Below, piece after piece: positions 47,711 to 55,860 of a stretch of 64,000 nt of DNA (positions are counted from its first letter, which is position 1; each line of letters starts with the position of its first letter). The notes below the pieces were generated by a model. It saw nothing but the letters and a program-made list of their open reading frames with translations. It was not told where the DNA came from and made no database searches. Source of the stretch: Hydrogenivirga caldilitoris (GTDB lineage Bacteria > Aquificota > Aquificia > Aquificales > Aquificaceae). The DNA is taken from NCBI RefSeq assembly GCF_003664005.1, contig NZ_RCCJ01000001.1:620001-684000 (forward strand). Direction: 5' to 3'. Made by a program: the position numbers and the translations under genes.

Positions 47711-48622
47711 ATGTTAGTAAAGCTCACCAAACTCAAGGAAAACCTTCAGGACTTGACCCAAGAGGAAGCTTACGAGGTCTTTAAGGCAATACTTGAGGGT
47801 AAGCTCTCGGATATAAAGGCGGCGGCGTTCCTGACCGCTATGAGGATAAAGGGAGAAACTTCTGAGGAGCTACTTGGCGTAATTAAGGCAATTAAAGAGA
47901 GGATGAATTTTCCGCAGAAGAAAGAGAACGCCTTGGACCTCAGTCTGAACTACGACGGGAAGAACAGGACTGTTTACATACTTCCCTCTGCCCTGTGGCT
48001 CTGTTCAAGACTCGGTGTAGAGTTCACAAACCACTACGCCCTTGGAGCTCCAACGAAAGAAGGTGTTACCCTCTACGAAGTAGTTAAGGAACTTGGTGTA
48101 GATATTAACGTATCCTTTGTAGACCAAAAGAATTACGCACCGGAGCTATACAAACTCATGCCTCTGAGAAGAGAACTCGGTTTCAGGAGTTTAATAAACA
48201 CGGTAGAAAAGTTTCTAAATCCCTTTCAGACTAAAAAGATTGTCGTTTCTATCTTTCACAAGCCTTACTTTGATAAAAACGCAGAGCTTCTTGAGCTCCT
48301 CGGGATTGAAGACTACACAATTATCAAGGGGCTTGAGGGCGGGATTGAGCCTCTCCCTGATAGACCCACGCTCGTAAAGAGGAGAGGGAAGGACATAGAA
48401 AGTATAGAACCTAAATCCCTCGGTCTTGAAATGCCCAAGGAGGTTCATTCTGAAAACGTCCTGAGGGATTCGCTTGAGATAAACAGAAAGATAATTGATG
48501 GTAGAGAGAGGGGAGAGTTCTTCAACTGGGCGCTCTATACGGCGGGAGTTTTGCTCTACGCGGCAGGGGAGTGCGAAAGTGTGGAAGAGGGGGTCGGAAG
48601 GGTAGCGAAAGAATCCACCTGA
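47711..48622 (+). CDS. trpD2: Anthranilate phosphoribosyltransferase-like protein (TrpD2/YbiB type)
   Basis: A 303-residue member of the TrpD2 branch. The N-terminal helical domain (TQEEAYEVFKAILEGKLSDI, AAAFLTAMRIKGETSEELLG) is clear. The anthranilate/PRPP motifs of true TrpD (GTGGDG, NRS) are absent: where GTGGD is expected there is NYDGKNRTV. The YbiB/TrpD2 branch is thought to bind nucleic acid rather than make tryptophan. I start it at ATG 47711 because that matches the family opening; an upstream extension to 47654 would overlap the divergent gene. Its link to nitrate genes is unexplained but seems conserved in Aquificales. Confidence 0.82.
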   Translation: MLVKLTKLKENLQDLTQEEAYEVFKAILEGKLSDIKAAAFLTAMRIKGETSEELLGVIKAIKERMNFPQKKENALDLSLNYDGKNRTVYILPSALWLCSRLGVEFTNHYALGAPTKEGVTLYEVVKELGVDINVSFVDQKNYAPELYKLMPLRRELGFRSLINTVEKFLNPFQTKKIVVSIFHKPYFDKNAELLELLGIEDYTIIKGLEGGIEPLPDRPTLVKRRGKDIESIEPKSLGLEMPKEVHSENVLRDSLEINRKIIDGRERGEFFNWALYTAGVLLYAAGECESVEEGVGRVAKEST

Positions 48623-48633
48623 AACAAAAATGT

Positions 48634-48651
48634 AGCTACAAAATTGTAGCT
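48634..48651. promoter_or_regulatory. Candidate upstream activator site for the PII-nasA-narB promoter
   Basis: AGCTACAA (48634-48641) and TTGTAGCT (48644-48651) form a perfect inverted repeat around AA. The centre is about 97 bases before the predicted sigma-54 transcription start (near 48740), right for an enhancer site. The core ACAAAATTGTAG is repeated in nirB and cobA coding DNA. The NifA-like protein at 54091 is the obvious candidate binder. It begins 11 bases after the trpD2 stop, so a role as a transcript hairpin is also possible. Confidence 0.5.
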
Positions 48652-48713
48652 AACATATCTCGGTAAATCAATTAAAACTCACCTAACACTATTAAGACAA
48701 CAAGAAGACAATT

Positions 48714-48729
48714 TGGCATACTCCTTGCC
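48714..48729 (+). promoter_or_regulatory. Sigma-54 promoter (-24/-12) of the PII-nasA-narB operon
   Basis: TGGCATACTCCTTGCC has the invariant GG (48715-48716) and GC (48727-48728) 12 bases apart and differs from consensus only at weak positions. Transcription would begin near 48740. The double-PII gene starts at 48756 with Shine-Dalgarno GAGGAGG. It is somewhat weaker than the nirB promoter at 42339. Confidence 0.82.
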
Positions 48730-48755
48730 CTTGTTTAAGTGAGGAGGATTTAGAA

Positions 48756-49376
48756 ATGGCAGAGCTCTTGGCAATTGTCAGGAAGGAAAAGTCCTACGAT
48801 GTGATGAGGTCTCTCTCAAAGGCTGAGATACCTTACGTTTCCTGGACTGTGAAGGGCAGGGGTAAAGAGGGCGGTCTCAGATATAAGGGTGTGATAAGGG
48901 AGAAAGTTCTAATGCCCTTCCTGCCCAAGAGGGCTTTCCTTGTCTTTCCCGAGGAGGAGCAGGTAGAGGAGGCTGTGAACCTTATTGTTGAGAGCGCCCA
49001 CACGGGCGCTTACGGAGACGGAAAGGTCTTTCTGATAAACCAAGAGGAGGAAAGTGTCATGAAACTTGTAAAGGCTGTCATCAGACCCGAGAAGGTTTAC
49101 GAGGTTATCAAAGCACTTGAGAAGGACGGCTTCAGAGCCATGACCATGTGGGACGTTGTGGGAAGAGGTAAGGAAGGAGGGATTATGGTGGGAGATACTC
49201 CCTACGATGAACTCGCGAAGACTCTCGTAATGGTGGCGGTTGAGGATAAGGACACCGACAAGGTCATAGAGAGTATAACCAAGGCTGCTCACACGGGTGC
49301 TTACGGTGATGGAAAGGTCTTCGCCTGCAATCTCTCAAAGGTTTGGACTATAAGGACTAAGGTGGAGGGACTATGA
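48756..49376 (+). CDS. Tandem PII signal protein (two GlnB-like domains fused)
   Basis: A 206-residue protein made of two PII domains, residues about 1-96 and 100-200. Each has the conserved T-loop start GRGKEGG and a B-loop (HTGAYGDGKVF), the ATP/2-oxoglutarate-binding elements. Both T-loops are short and differ from GlnB/GlnK, and I see no clear equivalent of the uridylylated Tyr51. The first keeps FLPK (Lys58-type); the second has DELAKT. It resembles NifI/GlnB-I-type PII proteins. As first gene of the operon with a nitrate transporter and nitrate reductase, it probably adjusts transport or reduction to the 2-oxoglutarate/ATP state. Confidence 0.88.
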   Translation: MAELLAIVRKEKSYDVMRSLSKAEIPYVSWTVKGRGKEGGLRYKGVIREKVLMPFLPKRAFLVFPEEEQVEEAVNLIVESAHTGAYGDGKVFLINQEEESVMKLVKAVIRPEKVYEVIKALEKDGFRAMTMWDVVGRGKEGGIMVGDTPYDELAKTLVMVAVEDKDTDKVIESITKAAHTGAYGDGKVFACNLSKVWTIRTKVEGL

Positions 49377-50800
49377 AAGCCGTAGCGGAGGTAATTGAGG
49401 CGGTCAAGAAGGGCAATTCCAAAGCGCTCTTTGCCAGTTTCATCTACTTTGACCACTCCTTTAGCATCTGGCTCCTTTTGGGGGCGCTTGGTCCCTTCAT
49501 AGCAGAGGCTTTCGGACTTTCGGGCGCCCAGAAGGGCTTCATGGTTGCGATTCCCGTTATAGCCGCCGCCATATTCAGGCTCAACTTCGGACACATGTTC
49601 CAGTTCATAGACGGAAAATACATAGCGATAATGGGCATATTCCTGTCCATGGTTCCTCACCTCTACATGCTCCTTAGCGGATACAAAGTGAGCTACGACG
49701 ACCTCCTCTGGATGGGAGTTTTCTTAGGTGTTGCAGGAGCGAGCTTTGCGATAGCCCTTCCCATGGCGGGAAGTAACTACCCAAGTGAGGTTCAGGGACT
49801 CGTCCTCGGTCTTGCTGCGGCAGGGAACATCGGAGCTGTCCTTGACGGAATACTCTTCCCTCCCATAGCGAGGGCTATAGGCTGGGAGCACACCTTCGTC
49901 CTCTCGGGGATTCTCCTTCTGATAGCCCTTGTCTTTGTCCTCATATGGGCGAGGGACCTCACCAAAAAGAACGAAGGCAATAGGGTTTATCCCGTTATAG
50001 CCTTCTTCGCCACCGTTGCCTTCATGGTTGTTCTCGCTCTCGGCTTTCAAAAGGGGTGGTTCGGCGTAACGGGCATCGCCGGAAAGCTTCTTATACCTAT
50101 ACTCGGTTCTGCCTTCGCCATACTCCTGATGCCCCTTGCCTTCAAGAAGGTGTTTTTGGAAAAAGACACCTGGGTTCTCATGCTCGCCTACTCCATAACC
50201 TTCGGTGGCTTTGTGGGAATGTCTTCCTATGTAGCCATGCTTCTGAGGGACGTTTACGGCATATCCAAGGTGGAAGCGGGAGCTCTCATGTCTCTCTTCG
50301 CCTTTACGGGAGCGATGATAAGACCCCTCGGAGGGCACATAGCTGACAAGATAAGCGGGGCAACGGCGCTTCTCTTCTTCCTCGCCGGCATAGCGGGAGT
50401 AAACTTTATCTTCTCCTTTATAACACCGCCTCTGGCGGTAGGTATAGTTCTGTTCCTCGCTCTATATTCCTTCTACGGACTCGGTAACGGTGCGGTCTTT
50501 CAGCTCGTTCCCCACAGGTGGCCCCATCAAACGGGTCTAATGACGGGAATAATAGGCGCAGCCGGTGGAATAGGCGGTTTCTACCTTCCCGCTGTGAACG
50601 GGATAGTCTTTGAGGCTACGAGAGCATACAACCTCGCCTTTGCCCTCTTCGGGAGTATAGCCCTTGCCTGCCTCGTGATAGTGAAACTCCTCCACGCCAA
50701 GTGGATGGAGTGGGCGCATGTGCGCTACGACTACGAGAAGGAGCAGCTCGTGGGTATTGACCCAAGGAGCGGAAGGGTGGTGATGGAGATAGCGGGATGA
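49373..50800 (+). CDS. nasA: Nitrate transporter (NarK/NasA, MFS NNP family)
   Basis: Major-facilitator nitrate uptake protein of 475 residues with 12 membrane helices. The NNP signature is complete: GASFAIALPMAGSNYP in helix 5 and LAAAGNIGAVLDG after it, with the conserved Arg in AAIFRLNFGHM. A second nitrate-signature Gly-rich segment is GIIGAAGGIGGFYLPAV. The gene is joined to the PII gene and to narB by ATGA overlaps of 4 bases on both sides, so the three proteins are translated together. Confidence 0.93.
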   Translation: MKAVAEVIEAVKKGNSKALFASFIYFDHSFSIWLLLGALGPFIAEAFGLSGAQKGFMVAIPVIAAAIFRLNFGHMFQFIDGKYIAIMGIFLSMVPHLYMLLSGYKVSYDDLLWMGVFLGVAGASFAIALPMAGSNYPSEVQGLVLGLAAAGNIGAVLDGILFPPIARAIGWEHTFVLSGILLLIALVFVLIWARDLTKKNEGNRVYPVIAFFATVAFMVVLALGFQKGWFGVTGIAGKLLIPILGSAFAILLMPLAFKKVFLEKDTWVLMLAYSITFGGFVGMSSYVAMLLRDVYGISKVEAGALMSLFAFTGAMIRPLGGHIADKISGATALLFFLAGIAGVNFIFSFITPPLAVGIVLFLALYSFYGLGNGAVFQLVPHRWPHQTGLMTGIIGAAGGIGGFYLPAVNGIVFEATRAYNLAFALFGSIALACLVIVKLLHAKWMEWAHVRYDYEKEQLVGIDPRSGRVVMEIAG

Positions 50801-52803
50801 AAACTTTTCAGTGCCCCTACTGCGGTGTGGGTTGCGGGCTTTACATAGATGAGAAGGGCAGGATAAAGGGAGACTTTGAACACCCCGCTAACTTTGGAGA
50901 TATCTGCAAGAAGCCCATATACCTTACAAAGGTTCTTAGCAAAGACAGGATAGGGAGACCTCTCTACAGGGAGAGTAAGAGCAAGAGCTTAAGGGAGATA
51001 AGCTGGGAGGAGGCTTACGGGATACTTAAGAAGAAACTTACATCCCTGTCCCCAGAGGAAACCTACTTTTACCTTTCGGGTCAACTCCTGACGGAAGACA
51101 TCTATGTGGCTAACAAGTTCGTCAAAGGCTTTCTGAAAACCAACAACATAGACGCCAACTCAAGGCTCTGCATGGCTTCTGCGGTTACCGCCTACAAGCT
51201 CGCCTTCGGCTCCGACGGGGTTCCCTGCACCTACGAGGATATAGACGATGCGGACGCCTTCCTCTTTATCGGTTCCAACGCGGCGATAGCCCATCCCGTT
51301 CTCTTCAAGAGGGTTCTGAAGAGAAGGAGAGAGAGCGAAGGAGTGGGTTTGGTAACTATTGACCCTGTTGAAACGGAAACGGCAAAGAAGAGCGACTTCT
51401 TTATCCAGATAAGAGCGGGGACGGACACGGTCTTTCTGAACTCCGTCTTCTATGTTCTCCACAGGGAAGGCTGGATAGATTACCGCTTTGTTGAGAACTA
51501 TACAGAAGGGTTTGAGGAAGCCCTTGAGACGGCGAGGAAGTTTCCGCCCGAACTCGCCGCAAGCGTATGTGACGTGAAGCCGGAGGACATACACTTAGTT
51601 GCGGAGGTCTTTGCAAAAAGCGAAAAGCTCATATCCTTCTGGTGTCAGGGATTGAATCAGTCCGTGAACGGGACAATGAAGAACTTAGCCCTGATAAACC
51701 TTCACCTCGCTAAGGGAAGACTGAACGAAAAGGGGTGCCCTTTCTCACTGACGGGACAGCCCAACGCCATGGGCGGCAGGGAGGTGGGGTATCTGACAAA
51801 CGGACTTCTCGGATATAGGGACGTAAGGAATAAAGAGGACAGGGAGTTTATGGAAGACTTCTGGGGGGTTAAGGGGATAAAGGAGACGCCGGGACCCACG
51901 ATTACCGAGGCGATAGACCTGATACTGGAGGAGAGGATAAAGCTCCTCTGGGTCGTGTGCACCAATCCTGCCGTATCTTTGCCTGAGCTTAGGAAGGTTG
52001 AAGAGGCTCTCAGCAGGGTCTTCTTGGTCGTTCAGGATGCCTACTGGAACGACACCTGTGAGTTCGCGAACCTCATACTACCCGCTTCGCAGGTAGGAGA
52101 GAAGGAGGGTGTAATGACGGATTCGGACAGGACGATAACCTTCTGTGAGAAGTTCTCCGAGCCTTACGGGGAGTCCAAACCCGACTGGCTCATATTCACC
52201 GAGCTCGCCAAGGCAATGGAAGCTTCAGAGTTATTCCCCTACTCATCTCCGAAGGAGATATTTGAGGAGTTCAAAGAATCAACTAAGGGAAGGCTCTGCG
52301 ACGTAAGCGACCTTTCTTACGAAAAGCTCCCCGCAAGGTGGGGCAGGAGGTGGCTTTACGAGGACCTGAGGTTCCCCACCGAGAGCGGAAGGGCGAGGTT
52401 CCACCCTGCCAAGTTTGATATAGCTACAGAGGAGGGTGAGTTTATACTCCTTACCGGAAGGCTCAAGAACAACTGGCACACGATGACCAAGACCGGGAAG
52501 AGCCCCGAACTTCTTAAGGGAGAGGTTCCGCCCTTCGTCCTAATGAACCCCAAGGACGCCGAGGAGTTAGGGGTAGAGGAGGGGGAGGAGATAGTTCTGA
52601 GCGCCAAGGGGAAGGAGATAACTAGGATAGTTAGGCTTGGGAACGTGAAGAGGGGTCACATCTTCGCTCCCTTCGGTTATCCGAGAGAGTTCGGAGAGCC
52701 CACGAATTTTCTAGTTTCAGACAAAACTGACCCCCTATCAAAGGAGCCCGACCTGAAGTATGCGGGGGTGAGGGTGAGAGTGGCAAAGCTAATGACGTCT
52801 TGA
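50797..52803 (+). CDS. narB: Assimilatory nitrate reductase catalytic subunit
   Basis: Cytosolic molybdopterin (bis-MGD) enzyme of 668 residues reducing nitrate to nitrite. The N-terminal [4Fe-4S] motif is CPYCGVGC (residues 5-12) with the fourth Cys in GDICKKP. The Mo-ligand Cys is in NSRLCMASAV, and MoCo-binding pieces CQGLNQSVNGT, GQPNAMGGREVG and the C-terminal HTMTKTGKSPELL and PFGYPREFGEP are typical. There is no C-terminal BFD domain or flavin module, so it is the ferredoxin-type NarB. It is a little shorter than cyanobacterial NarB. A palindrome overlaps its stop. Confidence 0.94.
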   Translation: MKTFQCPYCGVGCGLYIDEKGRIKGDFEHPANFGDICKKPIYLTKVLSKDRIGRPLYRESKSKSLREISWEEAYGILKKKLTSLSPEETYFYLSGQLLTEDIYVANKFVKGFLKTNNIDANSRLCMASAVTAYKLAFGSDGVPCTYEDIDDADAFLFIGSNAAIAHPVLFKRVLKRRRESEGVGLVTIDPVETETAKKSDFFIQIRAGTDTVFLNSVFYVLHREGWIDYRFVENYTEGFEEALETARKFPPELAASVCDVKPEDIHLVAEVFAKSEKLISFWCQGLNQSVNGTMKNLALINLHLAKGRLNEKGCPFSLTGQPNAMGGREVGYLTNGLLGYRDVRNKEDREFMEDFWGVKGIKETPGPTITEAIDLILEERIKLLWVVCTNPAVSLPELRKVEEALSRVFLVVQDAYWNDTCEFANLILPASQVGEKEGVMTDSDRTITFCEKFSEPYGESKPDWLIFTELAKAMEASELFPYSSPKEIFEEFKESTKGRLCDVSDLSYEKLPARWGRRWLYEDLRFPTESGRARFHPAKFDIATEEGEFILLTGRLKNNWHTMTKTGKSPELLKGEVPPFVLMNPKDAEELGVEEGEEIVLSAKGKEITRIVRLGNVKRGHIFAPFGYPREFGEPTNFLVSDKTDPLSKEPDLKYAGVRVRVAKLMTS

Positions 52804-52816
52804 CGTCAAGACGTCA
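52793..52816. promoter_or_regulatory. 24-bp perfect palindrome between narB and the toxin-antitoxin genes
   Basis: Three abutting 8-mers of the form (T/A)GACGTC(T/A) make a perfect 24-bp palindrome that covers the narB stop codon and lies 18 bases before the antitoxin ATG. Ribbon-helix-helix antitoxins bind closely spaced short repeats like these, so autoregulation is the likely role. No T-run follows, so a terminator is less likely. Confidence 0.6.
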
Positions 52817-52834
52817 AACTCTATCTTTAAACCT

Positions 52835-53077
52835 ATGAAGAAGGTAGCTACCACCCTCAGACTTGATGAGGAGAAGGCAAGGCTTCTTAGGGCATTAGCT
52901 GGTTACGAGGGTAGGAGGATAAACGATATACTGAACGAACTGGTAGATGAGTATATAAACAGACATAAAGAGACCCTTGAACTCCTTTCTATACCAGGTT
53001 TTCTGGAAGAGTGTAGGGAAGGACTTGAGGAGATAAAAAGGGGAGGAGGTAAGACACTGAATGAGCTGGACGATTAA
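52835..53077 (+). CDS. Ribbon-helix-helix antitoxin
   Basis: An 80-residue protein. It begins with an RHH DNA-binding motif (KKVATTLRLDEEKARLLRAL, then RRINDILNELVDEYI) and continues with a charged helix that should mask the toxin. It overlaps the following RelE/ParE-like gene by 17 bases, the usual antitoxin-first order, and has a palindromic candidate operator 18 bases upstream. It may also receive read-through transcription from narB. Confidence 0.82.
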   Translation: MKKVATTLRLDEEKARLLRALAGYEGRRINDILNELVDEYINRHKETLELLSIPGFLEECREGLEEIKRGGGKTLNELDD

Positions 53078-53333
53078 GTTCTCCTCCACCACCGAGAAAA
53101 AATACAGGAAGCTGGACAGAAACACAAAAAAGAGGATAAAGAACTCCCTTGAAGAACTGGGTGAGAGCGATGACCTATCGGTTCACAGACACGTCAAACC
53201 ACTTGTGGGAAAGCTCAAAGGATTTTATTGGTTAAGGGTAGGAGACTTCAGAGTGATATTCACCCTCATACCAGAGGAGAGGATAATCGCCGTGGTAAAT
53301 ATGGCTCCGAAAGGCGAAGCTTATAAACTCTAA
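53061..53333 (+). CDS. RelE/ParE-family toxin
   Basis: A 90-residue RelE/ParE fold protein. Family features are the N-terminal strand-helix (WTIKFSSTTEKKYRKLDRNTKKRI), the basic VKPLVGKLKGFYWLRVGDFRVIF segment with the conserved Arg in LRVGDFRV, and the closing strand IIAVVNMAPKGEAY. RelE members cut ribosome-bound mRNA while ParE poisons gyrase; the sequence does not decide between them. Its stop lies next to the convergent MOSC gene with a 4-base overlap. Confidence 0.85.
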   Translation: MSWTIKFSSTTEKKYRKLDRNTKKRIKNSLEELGESDDLSVHRHVKPLVGKLKGFYWLRVGDFRVIFTLIPEERIIAVVNMAPKGEAYKL

Positions 53334-54094
53334 AGCACCCTCAGTTCATCTCCCACCCTCAAAATTCCTCCCTCAAGGACGTTGGTGTTTACACAGAGCC
53401 GGTAGAAGGTGTCCTCAAACCTGCTCTTAGGAGACCAATCAGGGAGGGTCTCCTTTCTCTTCTCTACGAAGGTCTTTACAAAGCCCTTGAGCTCCTCTCC
53501 CGTAAAGGGGTCTCTCGTCGGGACGGGACACCTCTTGGATATTCCCTCACCGCTAAGCAGAACCTCCCCCACGTAGAACTTTTTCGGAAAATCCTCCCCT
53601 ACGAGAAAATCTTCCCAGAATGCCGGCACACCGTTTATCTCCAGGTTAGCTCTAAAACGTCTCCTGACGTTCTCTTCCTCCAGTCCGAACCAATTGGCTA
53701 TTTCCCTGAGGGTTGCCGTGCTAACGAGTGTGGGTCCGTGAGCCTTCCTGTCATCGGGAAAGCCCTCTTCAGACCTCTTCAGAAACACCCTATATCCGAA
53801 GACCTCAGAGAAGAAGTCTTCAATTGCTTTGGTTTCCTCAAAGGTAAACTCGTAAACCTTCCCCTCGTATTTGAACCTGAAGACCTGTGTTTCAAAGTCC
53901 ACCTCGCTCCTTATCCTGTGAACCCTCTTCTCCCTCTTTCCGCTTATTACGTTCCCTTCTTCATCGTGCAGGGCGAACTCCCTGTCGTGCTCAAGCGAAC
54001 CTGAGGGTACTATCCTTGCCGATTGAACCTCCACGGGGTCTAACCCTTTGATGGGGAATATCCGTATCCTTGCGAGAAAGGGACTGCTCTTCAT
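53330..54094 (-). CDS. MOSC-domain protein (mARC-like)
   Basis: A 254-residue protein with an N-terminal MOSC beta-barrel domain ([31 protein letters not shown]) and a C-terminal MOSC domain with the conserved Cys in [20 protein letters not shown] proteins bind molybdenum cofactor: some (mARC, YcbX) reduce N-hydroxylated compounds and even nitrite, and others carry sulfur for cofactor sulfuration. It is encoded directly after the NifA-like activator (4-base overlap), back-to-back with the narB region. A role in cofactor supply or in handling reactive nitrogen by-products is plausible but unproven. Confidence 0.85.
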   Translation of the reverse strand: MKSSPFLARIRIFPIKGLDPVEVQSARIVPSGSLEHDREFALHDEEGNVISGKREKRVHRIRSEVDFETQVFRFKYEGKVYEFTFEETKAIEDFFSEVFGYRVFLKRSEEGFPDDRKAHGPTLVSTATLREIANWFGLEEENVRRRFRANLEINGVPAFWEDFLVGEDFPKKFYVGEVLLSGEGISKRCPVPTRDPFTGEELKGFVKTFVEKRKETLPDWSPKSRFEDTFYRLCVNTNVLEGGILRVGDELRVL

Positions 54095-55611
54095 TTCGGT
54101 AATTTTATCCCGTACTTCTGTATTCGGTAGCTCACCTGCCTCGGTGTCATCCCGAGCCTCTTAGCCGCTTCCTTTATCACGAAACCGCTCTCCTCAAGCG
54201 CCTTCTCTATGAGCTTCTTCTCCACGTCCCAGATGGACTCTCCGTTGAGGGGTGGTGCAAAGCTTTTTATATCCCTCCTGCCTGTGTTCCTTATTTCAGG
54301 AGGGAGGTCCTCTTCTGTTAAAACGCCGTCGGCGTCTAATATGACCATCCTCTCCACCACGTTCTGTAGCTCTCTCACGTTCCCCTTCCACTCGTATCCC
54401 ATGAAGGCGTCCATCACCTCAGGTGAGATGGAGACCTCCTTGTTGTATTCCCTTTTGAACTTCTCTAAGAAGTGCTGGACGAGAACGGGTATGTCCTCCT
54501 TTCTCTCCCTTAGGGGCGGTATGAATATGGGAACTACGTTCAGGCGGTAGTAGAGGTCTTCTCTGAACTTTCCTTCCTTCACCATGCTCTCTAAATCCCT
54601 GTTGGTCGCCGCTATTATGCGAACGTCTACCTTTATCGGTTTTGAACCTCCGAGCCTCTCTATCTCCTTCTCCTGAATTGCCCTGAGGAGCTTTACCTGA
54701 AGCTGCAACGGAAGTTCTCCTATCTCGTCCAGAAAGAGTGTCCCCCCGTTGGCAAGTTCAAACTTTCCCTTCTTTGAAGAGTAAGCTCCTGTAAAGGCTC
54801 CCTTCTCGTATCCAAAGAGCTCGGCTTCAAGTAGGTTTTCAGGTATAGCTCCGCAGTTTATGGCTATGAAGGGTTTGTCCGCCCTTGGACTGAGAAAGTG
54901 TATCGCCCTTGCAAAGACTTCCTTTCCCACACCGCTCTCCCCTCTCATGAAAACAGTTGCGTTGGTGGGCGCTACCCTGTGAATGAGCTCAAGGACGTTC
55001 ATTATCTCCCTGCTCCTTCCCACTATACCCTCAACGTGGAGCTTTTCGTAAACCCTCCTTAGCTCCGCCTCTAAAGCTCTCTTCTCTTCCTCAAGGTTTT
55101 CCTTTTCCTTCTCTACCTTCCTTTCCAGGGAGAAGCTGTTGGCAATCAACGTTGCGACCATATTGAGAAACCTCGTGTAGTCGTCTAAAGAGTCTCTCTT
55201 GGATAGTTCCCTGTCCGCGCTGAGGACACCTATCACCTTCCCTCCGCTCTTTATGGGAACGGCTATGAAGGCTATCTTCCTCTTCTTTATATTCTCTCTC
55301 TTCCAGAGCTTGTTCAGAAACTCGGGCTCCTGAGATATGTCGGGGATTACTATAGGAACCCCGTGCTTCCATACCTTTCCCGTTATACCCTCACCCCTTT
55401 TGAAACCCTCTTTGGGAAACCTACCCGAGGATGTGGCTTTCACCACTATCTGGTCCGTAGATGGGTCGTATATGGTCAGGGTGACCCTCTCGAAGCCCAT
55501 AAGCTTCCGAAGGAGTCTGAATATGTAAGGAACGGTGGTTTCAAGGTTCAGGGAGCCTGAGAGGAGCTTGCTTACCTCGTACAGGGTCTCAAGCTCGAGC
55601 TTTAAATTCAT
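54091..55611 (-). CDS. Sigma-54-dependent activator, NifA-like (GAF-AAA-Fis)
   Basis: Enhancer-binding transcription activator of 506 residues. An N-terminal GAF sensor domain (about 15-165: [38 protein letters not shown]) is followed by a short coiled linker and the AAA+ domain. Walker A is GESGVGKE, the sigma-54-contact loop is [11 protein letters not shown] (GAFTGA intact), and Walker B is [11 protein letters not shown]. The C-terminal Fis helix-turn-helix is [20 protein letters not shown]. This is the NifA architecture, but no nitrogenase genes are here; two sigma-54 promoters of nitrate genes lie 6-13 kb away. The MOSC gene follows in the same operon. Confidence 0.93.
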   Translation of the reverse strand: MNLKLELETLYEVSKLLSGSLNLETTVPYIFRLLRKLMGFERVTLTIYDPSTDQIVVKATSSGRFPKEGFKRGEGITGKVWKHGVPIVIPDISQEPEFLNKLWKRENIKKRKIAFIAVPIKSGGKVIGVLSADRELSKRDSLDDYTRFLNMVATLIANSFSLERKVEKEKENLEEEKRALEAELRRVYEKLHVEGIVGRSREIMNVLELIHRVAPTNATVFMRGESGVGKEVFARAIHFLSPRADKPFIAINCGAIPENLLEAELFGYEKGAFTGAYSSKKGKFELANGGTLFLDEIGELPLQLQVKLLRAIQEKEIERLGGSKPIKVDVRIIAATNRDLESMVKEGKFREDLYYRLNVVPIFIPPLRERKEDIPVLVQHFLEKFKREYNKEVSISPEVMDAFMGYEWKGNVRELQNVVERMVILDADGVLTEEDLPPEIRNTGRRDIKSFAPPLNGESIWDVEKKLIEKALEESGFVIKEAAKRLGMTPRQVSYRIQKYGIKLPK

Positions 55612-55860
55612 CTGATTATTAAAATAATACAGAGCTTGAAGGTGTAAAGGAAATAGAGAGGTGGAAGAGTGAAGTTTTGTGACTCTTGATAAGGAAGCAC
55701 AAAAACCTTACTGAGGAAATCCCAAAGAAGGTAAGGTTATGTAAGACAGAGCCAAATACCACGCTCCCCTTAATATTCGCTTACAATTCCCTACACTCTA
55801 TCTCTTTACTACCTGATTTACAGAGCATGATTGACGCATATCTTTTTACATATAAAGTTA

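Noticed and set aside
49724-50338. 204-codon open frame antisense to nasA
   Set aside because: Composition is typical of the antisense of a membrane-protein gene, there is no family motif, and the plus-strand gene is certain.
54091-55611. Nitrogen fixation locus, suggested by the NifA-like activator
   Set aside because: No nitrogenase or nif assembly genes are present, and the sigma-54 promoters found belong to nitrate genes.
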